A stretch of DNA of 32,669 nt, taken from Prevotella sp. GTDB taxonomy: Bacteria > Bacteroidota > Bacteroidia > Bacteroidales > Bacteroidaceae. The stretch lies in NCBI GenBank assembly GCA_017561825.1, contig JAFZBK010000020.1, positions 1 to 32,669 of the forward strand, written 5' to 3'. The position numbers and the translations under genes were made by a program. Below are positions 1 to 6,624 of the stretch, one piece after another; positions within the stretch are counted from its first letter, which is position 1, and the number at the start of each line of letters is the position of its first letter. The notes under the pieces are model-generated. The model worked only from the letters and a program-made list of their open reading frames with translations. It made no database searches and was not told where the DNA came from.

Positions 1-11
1 CCTTCAAAACC

Positions 12-135
12 CTTGTTTGTGCTGTATGCTATTCGAGCATTCATCTATAGGTATCAGTCAAACCCTCTTTATGCAAGCATAACCATTCTTTGACTAACAC
101 CTATAGATAGCCTTCGGCTTTACAGCACAACCAAG
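12..135. repeat. Cloverleaf-like imperfect inverted repeat
   Basis: The outer arms 12-26 and 121-135 pair at 14 of 15 positions. Inside them 43-52 pairs perfectly with 99-108, and the stem continues to 62/89 with two mismatches. Between the stems sit a left side hairpin (27-30 with 36-39) and a right side hairpin (109-112 with 116-119, loop TTC). The tip (69-73 with 78-82) forms its own hairpin. The fold is therefore a stem with two side arms and a tip on either strand. No T-run follows, so it does not look like a terminator. Its function is unknown; it could be a mobile-element end, a recombination site or a structured RNA. Confidence 0.7.
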
Positions 136-204
136 AAAAACAGCCGCTATCGCTATAAAACCGAAATAGTTTTGTTGTTTTGGGGGTTTTTCGATTCTGT
201 TGTT

Positions 205-330
205 GATGCCGTAAGGCAGTTTGCGATTCGTGTGTCAGGGAAGACAAGTGCACTTGTATTCACTGATGCACGGATTGAAAACAAGTGGGTGTTAACACAC
301 AGACAACAGAAGCGGGTTTTCATTGGTTTT
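205..330. repeat. Cluster of small palindromes
   Basis: This stretch holds a TGCC/GGCA hairpin near 208-219, a perfect 14-base palindrome at 244-257 (ACAAGTGCACTTGT) nested in a longer imperfect stem of about 229-276, and a perfect 10-base palindrome at 289-298 (GTGTTAACAC). The short ORFs here have no recognisable protein features. The density of symmetry suggests protein-binding sites or decayed mobile-element DNA; no function can be assigned. Confidence 0.45.
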
Positions 331-393
331 TGTTTCGTTTCAACATAAATGACGAAGATCAACCCAAATCTGCGAACTACAGGCTTAATGAAA

Positions 394-506
394 ATGTTAG
401 GTGTTATGTTAGGTGTTTGTTACCTCTTATGTTAGGTCTTTTGGCACCCTTTTTGCCTCTAAGTTGCTCTAAATAAAGCAATTAAGTTTTTTCAATGTTA
501 GGTCTT
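394..506 (+). repeat. Four direct copies of ATGTTAGGTSTT
   Basis: Copies lie at 394-405, 406-417, 429-440 and 495-506; the first two are in tandem and read GTT at the end, the other two read CTT. The intervals are irregular (12, 23 and 66 bases). The AGGTGTTA core also occurs, inverted, in the cloverleaf repeat at 96-103. They could be iterons or binding sites of a recombinase or regulator; the sequence alone does not decide. Confidence 0.55.
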
Positions 507-543
507 GAGGAAATTGCGAAAATTCTAATAAAATGAAGTTGGC

Positions 544-570
544 CAACTGTCGCAATTTTTGCGACAGTTG
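544..570. repeat. Perfect 12-bp hairpin
   Basis: Bases 544-555 (CAACTGTCGCAA) pair perfectly with 559-570 around a TTT loop. There is no adjacent T-run, and no gene ends just upstream, so a terminator role is unlikely. It may be an operator or part of a decayed mobile element. Confidence 0.6.
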
Positions 571-664
571 CAATAGAATTAAGGGAACGAAGCACATGTT
601 CCATTTTGGAAATAGTGCAACTGTTATGGATTCCTTGACTGTTCATCAAGAAGATAATAGAACA

Positions 665-806
665 GATACTTTCGCTCGACAAAACAAAAAAATCTGCTTT
701 TTCTTTGTTTTGTACTCGCTTATTCGAACTCTGGCTTCGCCGAATATACTTTCGTTCGGAAAAACTCAAATAAATTTGGTTTTTCTCTCACTTAATCGTA
801 TCTTTG
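665..806 (+). repeat. Two diverged tandem copies of a hairpin/promoter element
   Basis: Both copies begin with ATACTTTCG, have an A-rich/T-rich hairpin, and end with CTTA.TCG. Copy A starts at 666, with stem 679-688/704-713 (10 bp). Copy B starts at 745, with stem 759-765/779-785 and inner stem 767-771/774-778. The stems differ in sequence but both are kept, so the fold rather than the sequence appears conserved. Copy B ends in a Bacteroidota promoter. A spacer hairpin (721-726/741-746) separates them. Confidence 0.5.
775..806 (+). promoter_or_regulatory. Promoter of the Rpn-family remnant
   Basis: TTTG at 775-778 and TATCTTTG at 799-806 are separated by exactly 20 bases, the usual Bacteroidota sigma spacing. 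The start codon at 816 is only nine bases past the -7 element, so the message would have almost no leader. Confidence 0.6.
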
Positions 807-815
807 CAGAAGAAT

Positions 816-1121
816 ATGGAGAAACTGGACAGATATCCTTTCGAGATCAAGGACAAGGTCTTCAAGAAATTGATCGAGACCTGTGAGGTTTCCTCGTGGA
901 CACGTGAGGAGCGTATCAAGTATGACCATGCCTTGAAACAGTTCCGCGATACCCTGGCTGTGATGGAAGGACAGAAACAGGAAGGACGTGAACAAGGTAT
1001 TGAGCAAGGACGTGCTGAAGAAAAGCTTACTATTGCCCGCAACATGAAGGAGAAGGATATGGATGCTAATCTAATTGCTGAAGTAACCGGCCTTTCTCTG
1101 GAGGAAATAGCGGAATTGTAA
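816..1121 (+). pseudogene. C-terminal remnant of an Rpn-family PD-(D/E)XK nuclease/transposase
   Basis: The 101-residue product matches the tail typical of Rpn/YhgA-like PD-(D/E)XK nuclease-family transposase proteins of Bacteroidales. It has a 'FKKL..T.EVSSWT.EER..YD.AL..FRD' helical segment, a charged E/G/Q-rich repeat stretch (about residues 54-67), and a final 'MKEKDMDANLIAEVTGLSLEEIAEL'-type helix-turn-helix tail. The whole nuclease core, about 200 residues in full-length members, is missing. ATG at 816 was chosen over the TTG at 804, because the latter lies within the -7 promoter element. The direct join of a promoter to the tail suggests an internal deletion. I infer that it is not a functional nuclease, though a short protein may still be made. 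Confidence 0.7.
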
Positions 1122-1144
1122 TCAAGTTATTTATGTAATAAATA

Positions 1145-1175
1145 AGGGGCGACATCTATGTGTGATGCTGCCCCT
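1145..1175. terminator. Possible bidirectional terminator hairpin
   Basis: AGGGGC at 1145-1150 pairs with GCCCCT at 1170-1175, and CATC (1153-1156) with GATG (1164-1167). It lies between the converging Rpn remnant and the BspA-like gene. On the minus strand it is followed by TTATTTATT, so it fits best as the end of the BspA-like transcript; the plus side has no T-run. Confidence 0.4.
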
Positions 1176-1218
1176 CATTGTATGCGTATATAAATGTTTA
1201 ATGATAAATATTTAATGT

Positions 1219-4013
1219 TTAATGTACTACGGCTCTGCCATTATGAATATAGATTCCTTTCTGCGTAGGCTTCCCACTCAGCTTCCTACCATCAATCGTG
1301 AACCACGAGTCACTTGCATTATCAATTGTCAATTGTCCATTGTCAATTTGAGGCGCAGCCTCATTAAGGCCAGTGGTGATACCCTCATCGGGCAAGGCAA
1401 CGATGGTGCCAAAATTCTTCCATACATCAGCATTGCGGTACAAGCTTATCGAGGATGCAGGGACATGCAAGGTGACGTTGGAGACGTAGTGGCCAAAGAC
1501 ACCACTGCTTCCTAACAATGGTGGTGTCTTGGCATAAGAATAGACATCTGTTACAACGTCGCCTGTTGTGAAATTTTCTTCTTCAATAGAAGACACGTTT
1601 CGACCAATTATTATTGTTTTTAGGTTATGATTATTGAGGATGGCATATTCCTTAATGGTTGTAACCTGATTGGGAATGACAAGAATCTCAGGAGAAGTAC
1701 CACTAAAAGCTTTTCTACCAATGATTTTTACATCTTCAGGAATCACCGTATTCTTACATCCTGAGATGAATGTTTTCGTGGCTGTCTCAATGATGGCATT
1801 GCAGTTTCCATTGGAATTATAATACGGATTACCACTTTCCACTTGGATAGATGCAAGATCAAAACACAATGGGAATGGATTACCGTCTATCTCCTTTACA
1901 CTACGAGGTATTGTAACAGAAGTTATAGCAGAATAAGCAAAAGCACTCTCTTCGAGATACTCCAATCCTTCATGAAACGTTACGGTTGTTAAGCTATTGC
2001 ATCGAAATGCATGTAAATAAATCCTCTTTACGGAACTTGGAATATCAACTTTTGTTATCTTTGCACTACTAAATGCATTTCGACCAATGGTCTCAATCCC
2101 GTTATTGAGCGTTAAGGATACTAAGGATCCGCATGAAGAGAATGCACTATAATTAATCGTCTTTACAGAGCCAGGGATATTCAATGAAATCAGGCCAGTT
2201 TGTTTAAACGATTCACGCCCAATGGTCTCTATTCCATCACCCAGCACCACTGATTTCAGTGATGTACAGCAGTAAAAAGCTTCTTCGCCGATGGTCTTGA
2301 CTGTTCCAGGAATTGTCACAGACTTGATCTTACCTGCACTTGTATATACCCATTTCTTTGTGTCATAGTCCCAGTAACCACTTTGGAATGCCCTGTCTGC
2401 AATGGACGTGACCGTATAGGATGGAGTCATTGGTAGTGTGGAGGGTATCACAACATTCTCGTCCATCTCATCCTCGTTGAAACCCGTCACGGAGGCGGTG
2501 CCATCGTACTTCAGGAAGTAGCGGATACCCTTGTACCAGAAGTGCTCACCCGTGAGTTCTATGGTGCTCTTGAAACCGCTCCAGGGGGCGGTGCTACTGT
2601 AGGCAGACTGCGAAGAGGGCGGCACCTCGAGGGTGGCATTACTGATGTTCTCCCAGTCGTTCGGTGCAGCAGGCGGTGTCTCGGCGGTGATGCGGACGTT
2701 CTGCAGGCTGATACAGCCCTTGAAGGGGTTGCTGTCGATCGTAGCAACAGACTTGTCCATGAACACATTCACGAGGTTCTTGCAGTCCTTGAACGCACAG
2801 CTGCCGATATAGCTGATGTCGGTGGGGAGATCAATCGTACTCATATCGCATTTCTCGAACGCAAACTCGCGAATATTGGTTACGTAATACGTGGAGCCAT
2901 TGTAAGCAATGAAATCGGGGATATGCACGTTGGGAGGCAGAACGCTCGCATCGAAGCTCACCACGGAGGCTGTGCTCGTTTCCTTCAGCTGCATCGTGAT
3001 TCCACCGAAGGTCTTCGTGTCCACTGTCGTGGGAATGGGTTTTACATCAAACTTTTTCCAGGTAGCATGTGCCTTGTATGCATCAACAGAAGCCGAGGGA
3101 ACATAGAGCGTGACTTTCGACAAGTCAAGACTGCCGAAGGAGGGCCTGTTCGCTTTAACTGTAGGCGGCGGGCGGCACAGCTCACACGCTTCAGCTTGGT
3201 GCAGCCGGCAAAACAGTACGAACCAAGTTCTTCCAGCGAACTGGGAAGGATCAGCTCTTCCATCTCGCAGTTCCTGAATGCGGCATGACTGATCGTCTTG
3301 ACACCGCTGATCACCTGAACAGTATGGCACTTGGCATAGATATACGTATTGCCTTTAATGGTACCATCGCTGCCAGCGTATGATGCACGCAGATTCATGG
3401 TCGGCAACCACATCCTTCGCTGGTTGTCGTATTGGTAGAGACGCTTGGCATAGTAGAGAGGGTTGCTTTGGTTAACGGTACCGTCATTGTCGTTGGTAAA
3501 GTTAATGCTGCCGTACGTGTCCAGGTTATGGGCATAGACGGCCTGGAGACCTGTGCAATTGTAAAAGGCTGATTTGCCCACGGTGGTGAGCGCTGAATAG
3601 ATGTGGAACTCAGTCAGCTTGGAACAGCCCGAGAAGGCGTACTGGCCGATAGTGGTCACATTGGTATAGCCGGAGACCTCCTCCAAGGCCGTACAGCCGT
3701 TGAAGGCATTTTCGCCGATGGAGGTGATCTGACTTGTCATCGTTACCTTCGTCAGCAATACGCAGCCGTAGAAGGCTCTTGCGCCAATGGCAGTGACACG
3801 CACCGTGCCGTCGAAGTTGATGGTAGAGGGGATGCTCACTTCGCCAGTGTACTTGCCACCGTTTTGGGGGGCTATCACTGTGGCGGTTTTGGAACTAATG
3901 TCAATATCATACCAGATACTGCCCACTAGGTTTGGGTCACCAGCTTTGATTGTCGTCGATAACGTTAGCAGGATTGCAACAACGAATAGTTTTCTAAATG
4001 GTTTCATTTTCAT
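1219..4013 (-). pseudogene. BspA-like leucine-rich-repeat surface protein, frameshifted
   Basis: The start at 4013 gives a signal peptide (residues 1-24, ending TTIKA) followed by LRR_5/TpLRR repeats of the 'I..IG..AF.GC..L..V.IP' kind. Reading frame is lost near 3165-3175 within GCGGCGGGCGGC; a -1 change there joins the N-terminal part (4013 to about 3170) to the second frame (about 3170 to 1219), which resumes at '..RPSFGSLDLSKVTLYVPSAS' and carries many more repeats. The restored product would be about 930 residues. The C-terminus has an 'IDGRKLSGKPTQKGIYI.NG' signature common in exported Prevotella proteins. BspA family members are outer-surface adhesins. The frameshift may be real, phase-variable or a sequencing error. 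A heptamer repeat is translated as IDNGQLTIDN near the C-terminus. Confidence 0.85.
1317..1350 (-). repeat. Heptamer tandem repeat inside the BspA-like gene
   Basis: Read on the minus strand, about four units of ATTGACA (one ATGGACA, one ATTGATA) are translated as part of the linker before the C-terminal signature. The same heptamer occurs in the epimerase-like gene at 9960-9993. Confidence 0.7.
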
Positions 4014-4033
4014 AAGTCTTTGGTAATCTGCCG

Positions 4034-4041
4034 CAAAGATA
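4034..4041 (-). promoter_or_regulatory. -7 element of the BspA-like gene
   Basis: CAAAGATA (TATCTTTG on the minus strand) lies 21 bases before the start codon. No good TTTG is seen at the -33 position, so this is a half-supported promoter. Confidence 0.5.
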
Positions 4042-4154
4042 CAAATAATATCGTTAATTACCGTTACCCCCCCTTAAAAAGAGTTAAAGGTGTAGATGAA
4101 CATGAAATGTGAATTAAAAATCATGCTCAAAACAAACAAAAAAGTGGCAAAATG

Positions 4155-4186
4155 TTTGTTCAGTTCCGAAAAAAGTTATAATTTTG
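4155..4186 (+). promoter_or_regulatory. Promoter of the aromatic amino acid operon
   Basis: TTTG (4155-4158), 20 bases, then TAATTTTG (4179-4186). Transcription should begin near 4193, giving a leader of about 190 bases before the first enzyme gene. Confidence 0.75.
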
Positions 4187-4212
4187 CAGCCGAAAATAGA
4201 AAAAAAGACAAT

Positions 4213-4290
4213 ATGAGTAAGCAGTACGCATCTTTCTATTACTTTTATTTTTACTTTGCAGGGCACTGTGAAGCGGGAAGTCGTATATAA
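4213..4290 (+). CDS. Phe/Tyr leader peptide (attenuator)
   Basis: This is a 25-codon ORF, MSKQYASFYYFYFYFAGHCEAGSRI split as MSKQ-YASFYYFYFYF-AGHCEAGSRI. Nine of the 11 codons at 4225-4257 are Tyr (five) or Phe (four). It lies between a Bacteroidota promoter and a rho-independent terminator, directly upstream of prephenate dehydratase. Its tail codons (4266-4277) contain the 5' arm of an antiterminator. This is the classical layout of ribosome-mediated attenuation, as in the pheA and pheST leaders of enterobacteria. A ribosome stalled for charged Phe- or Tyr-tRNA leaves the tail free. A ribosome that reaches the stop at 4290 covers it. I infer that the peptide itself has no other role. Confidence 0.9.
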   Translation: MSKQYASFYYFYFYFAGHCEAGSRI

Positions 4291-4341
4291 AAAATTGAAA
4301 GATTGAAAGATTGAAAAATTAAATAAGGCTCCGCTTCACAG
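4266..4341 (+). promoter_or_regulatory. Antiterminator of the Phe/Tyr attenuator
   Basis: CTGTGAAGCGG (4266-4276) is perfectly complementary to CCGCTTCACAG (4331-4341), and one G.U pair extends it. The second arm is the 5' half of the terminator stem, so the two folds exclude each other. The long loop contains an A/T-rich octamer repeat (GATTGAAA units, about 4291-4320). Confidence 0.85.
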
Positions 4342-4366
4342 ACAAGTGAAAGCGGAGCTTCTTTTT
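4325..4366 (+). terminator. Attenuator terminator
   Basis: The stem GCTCCGCTTCAC (4328-4339) pairs with GTGAA-A-GCGGAGC (4346-4358, one bulged A) around a six-base loop, and CTTTTT follows at 4361-4366. It lies 16 bases before the prephenate dehydratase start, with no gene ending upstream except the leader peptide, so it must act on leader transcription. Confidence 0.9.
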
Positions 4367-4381
4367 AGATAGTGTGAGGAT

Positions 4382-5212
4382 ATGAAGAGAATTGCCATAC
4401 AAGGACTGATCGGGTCGTTCCACGATATTGCGGCTCATCAGTATTTCCCTAACGAGCAGGTACAGCTGCTGTGCTGCTCCACCTTCGAACAGGTGTTCGA
4501 GAACCTCAAGAACGACCCGACTGCCATTGGCATGCTGGCCATCGAGAACACCATAGCAGGCAGTCTGCTGCACAACTACGAGCTGTTGCGCGACTCAGGT
4601 ACGACGGTGGTGGGTGAGCACAAGCTGCATATCAGTCACTGCATCTGCTGTCTGCCCGACGACAACTGGGACACGATCACAGAGATCCACTCCCACCCCG
4701 TGGCCCTGATGCAGTGCCGACAGTTCCTGGCACAGCATCCCAACATCAAGCATGTGGAGGCAGAAGACACGGCAGGTAGTGCCAAGATGATTGCAGAGGG
4801 CGGTTTCAAGGGATGGGCAGCCATCTGTCATGCTGATGCCGCCAGACTCTACGGACTGAAGGTGCTGGAGGATCATATCGAGGATAACAAGCATAACTAC
4901 ACGCGTTTCCTCGTGGTGTCGAATCCCAACAAGGCCGACATGCTCCGTCCGCTGACACAGGCGAATAAGTCGAGCATCGTCTTCTCCCTCCCTCACGAAG
5001 AAGGGAGTCTGTCGCATGTACTGGCCATCCTCTCATTCTATAGGATTAACCTAACCAAGATCCAGTCACTGCCCATCATCGGAAAGGAATGGGAATACTT
5101 GTTCTACGTGGATGTGATGTACGATGATCTGACTCGCTACCGACAGTCGATCGATGCCATCATCCCACTGACAAGGGATCTGAAGATTCTGGGAGAGTAT
5201 GAGGGACATTGA
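4382..5212 (+). CDS. pheA: Prephenate dehydratase
   Basis: This enzyme converts prephenate to phenylpyruvate, the committed step to phenylalanine. The 276 residues match the stand-alone PDT-ACT form. The N-terminal PDT domain starts with 'IAIQG..GSFH..AA' and has 'GMLAIENTIAGS' and the catalytic-site 'NYTRFLVV' (Thr-Arg-Phe) motif at about residues 172-179. The C-terminal ACT domain (about 196-276, 'IVFSLPHEEGSL..VL..L....INLTKIQSLPI') is the usual Phe-binding feedback site. There is no chorismate mutase domain here; that activity sits two genes downstream. It is the first enzyme gene after the attenuator, so its expression should track Phe/Tyr-tRNA charging. The ATG at 4382 follows the terminator by 16 bases. 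Confidence 0.95.
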   Translation: MKRIAIQGLIGSFHDIAAHQYFPNEQVQLLCCSTFEQVFENLKNDPTAIGMLAIENTIAGSLLHNYELLRDSGTTVVGEHKLHISHCICCLPDDNWDTITEIHSHPVALMQCRQFLAQHPNIKHVEAEDTAGSAKMIAEGGFKGWAAICHADAARLYGLKVLEDHIEDNKHNYTRFLVVSNPNKADMLRPLTQANKSSIVFSLPHEEGSLSHVLAILSFYRINLTKIQSLPIIGKEWEYLFYVDVMYDDLTRYRQSIDAIIPLTRDLKILGEYEGH

Positions 5213-5331
5213 CCATTGAACATTGAACATTGAACATTGAACTTTTGGAGCAGCGAGAGCCAACATGCTCGCATGATTGGCCGAGTCGTGACAAAAGTCA
5301 ACGAAGTTAACATTAAAGATTAAACGTTAAA
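5213..5331. repeat. Intergenic heptamer repeats and hairpin
   Basis: About four units of ATTGAAC occur at 5213-5240, and three TTAAAGA/TTAAACG units at 5306-5330. Between them is an imperfect hairpin (GCCAA 5259-5263 with TTGGC 5277-5281, plus CAT/ATG inside). There is no promoter match, so the gap is probably transcribed as part of the operon. Confidence 0.5.
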
Positions 5332-5332
5332 G

Positions 5333-6517
5333 ATGAGAGATATGATAGTGCCGGCTGAGCGATTGAAGCTCGTGAGTGAATACTATTTCAGTAGGAAACT
5401 GAAGGAGGTGGCACAGATGAATGCCGAAGGGAAGGATATTATCAGTCTGGCCATTGGCAGTCCTGACATGCCCCCTTCGCAGCAGACCATCGACAAACTC
5501 TGTGAGGTGGCCAAGAACCCGAATGCACATGGTTATCAGCCCACGGTGGGAATACCTGAGTTGCGGAACGCCATGGCCGACTTCTACAAAAGATGGTACA
5601 ACGTGGATTTGGATCCGCAGACCGAGATACAGCCACTCATCGGCAGTAAGGAGGGTATCCTGCATGTCACTCTCGCCTTTGTAAACCCAGGCGAACAGGT
5701 GCTGGTGCCGAATCCGGGCTATCCCACCTATACCTCTCTGAGCAAGATCCTGGGTGCAGAGATCGTAAACTACAACCTGTTGGAGGACAACGGGTGGCAG
5801 CCTGATTTCGAGGCACTGGAGAAGATGGATCTGACTAAGGTGAAACTGATGTGGACCAACTATCCCAACATGCCGACAGGTGGTGCCGCAAGGATGGAGA
5901 CATACGAGCGACTGGTGGCGTTTGCACAGAAGCATCAGATCGTGGTGGTAAACGATAACCCCTACTCTTTCATCCTGAACGAGAAACCGATGTCGTTGCT
6001 GCAGGTGCCCGGTGCCAAAGACTGCTGCATTGAGTTCAACTCCATGAGTAAGAGTCATAACATGCCAGGATGGCGTGTGGGTATGCTGGCCACCAATGCA
6101 CAGTTCGTGCAGTGGATACTGAAGATCAAGAGTAATATCGACAGCGGTACGTTCCGTGGTATCCAGCTGGCTGCAGCAGAGGCTTACCGCAATGATCCCG
6201 AGTGGCACAGGGAGGCCAATATCGAGACCTATGGCAGACGACGCAGATATGCTGAGGAGATCTTGAAGGTGCTGGGATGCTCCTTTGATCCCAACCAGGT
6301 GGGCATGTTCCTCTGGGGAAAGATTCCGGCACACTACAGTAATGCGGAGGAGCTGACTGAACGGGTGCTCCATGAGGCCCGCGTGTTCATCACCCCCGGC
6401 TTCATCTTCGGCAGCAACGGCGAACGCTACATCCGCATCTCGCTTTGTGCAAAAGAAGAAAAGCTTGAAGCAGCACTAAGGAGAGTTAAGAAGACCCTCC
6501 CCCTACCCTCCCTATAG
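5333..6517 (+). CDS. PLP-dependent aminotransferase, probably aromatic
   Basis: This is a class I/II fold-type I aminotransferase of 394 residues. Lys240 in 'SMSKSHNMPGWRVG' is the PLP Schiff-base lysine. 'NYPNMPTGG' (176-184) is a variant of the usual NYPNNPTG, Asp208 in 'VNDNPYS' should hold the pyridine nitrogen, and the Arg in 'RYIRIS' near the end is the usual carboxylate-binding arginine. It sits between prephenate dehydratase and DAHP synthase/chorismate mutase, which suggests transamination of phenylpyruvate and 4-hydroxyphenylpyruvate. The sequence itself also resembles LL-diaminopimelate and aspartate aminotransferases, so substrate is inferred from context. The last residues (TLPLPSL) and the stop codon are encoded by a copy of the G/C-rich hairpin repeat. 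Confidence 0.9.
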   Translation: MRDMIVPAERLKLVSEYYFSRKLKEVAQMNAEGKDIISLAIGSPDMPPSQQTIDKLCEVAKNPNAHGYQPTVGIPELRNAMADFYKRWYNVDLDPQTEIQPLIGSKEGILHVTLAFVNPGEQVLVPNPGYPTYTSLSKILGAEIVNYNLLEDNGWQPDFEALEKMDLTKVKLMWTNYPNMPTGGAARMETYERLVAFAQKHQIVVVNDNPYSFILNEKPMSLLQVPGAKDCCIEFNSMSKSHNMPGWRVGMLATNAQFVQWILKIKSNIDSGTFRGIQLAAAEAYRNDPEWHREANIETYGRRRRYAEEILKVLGCSFDPNQVGMFLWGKIPAHYSNAEELTERVLHEARVFITPGFIFGSNGERYIRISLCAKEEKLEAALRRVKKTLPLPSL

Positions 6518-6523
6518 GGAGGG
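6493..6523. repeat. G/C-rich hairpin repeat, copy 1
   Basis: GACCCTCCCCCTA is followed by an 18-base perfect palindrome at 6506-6523 (CCCTCCCTA/TAGGGAGGG). The stop codon of the aminotransferase (6515-6517) lies inside the palindrome. It belongs to the same family as the copies at 6561-6623, 7689-7826 and 7862-7930. Confidence 0.65.
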
Positions 6524-6527
6524 CAAT

Positions 6528-6535
6528 TACCTTTG
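6528..6535 (+). promoter_or_regulatory. Possible internal promoter (-7 element)
   Basis: TACCTTTG at 6528-6535 fits the Bacteroidota -7 consensus, but no TTTG is found 19-21 bases upstream. If used, it would give the DAHP synthase gene an input independent of the attenuator. Confidence 0.3.
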
Positions 6536-6560
6536 CAAATCAGATAAATAATAACAACAT

Positions 6561-6623
6561 AAGTAGAATCCTCCCCACAAGCATTCTACTCTCCCCCTTT
6601 AGGGGGAGCGGGGAGGGGGTCCG
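6561..6623. repeat. G/C-rich hairpin repeat, copy 2 (upstream of DAHP synthase)
   Basis: The first hairpin pairs GTAGAAT with ATTCTAC; the second is CTCCCCC/GGGGGAG around TTTA. It ends two bases before the ATG at 6625. The copy at 7862-7930 has the same two-hairpin order directly upstream of prephenate dehydrogenase. Confidence 0.65.
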
Positions 6624-6624
6624 T

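Noticed and set aside
12-135. Integron attC site
   Set aside because: The folded shape recalls attC, but the required GTTRRRY/RYYYAAC core pair is not at the ends and no integrase is in the window.
533-886. 117-codon ORF upstream of the Rpn remnant as its missing N-terminus
   Set aside because: It is in a different frame, has no PD-(D/E)XK motif, and reads through hairpins.
2542-3288. 248-codon plus-strand ORF opposite the BspA-like gene
   Set aside because: No promoter, no recognisable domain; it is the antisense reading of LRR repeats on the other strand.
5327-6373. 348-codon minus-strand ORF opposite the aminotransferase
   Set aside because: Composition is typical of an antisense shadow, and the plus strand has all catalytic motifs.
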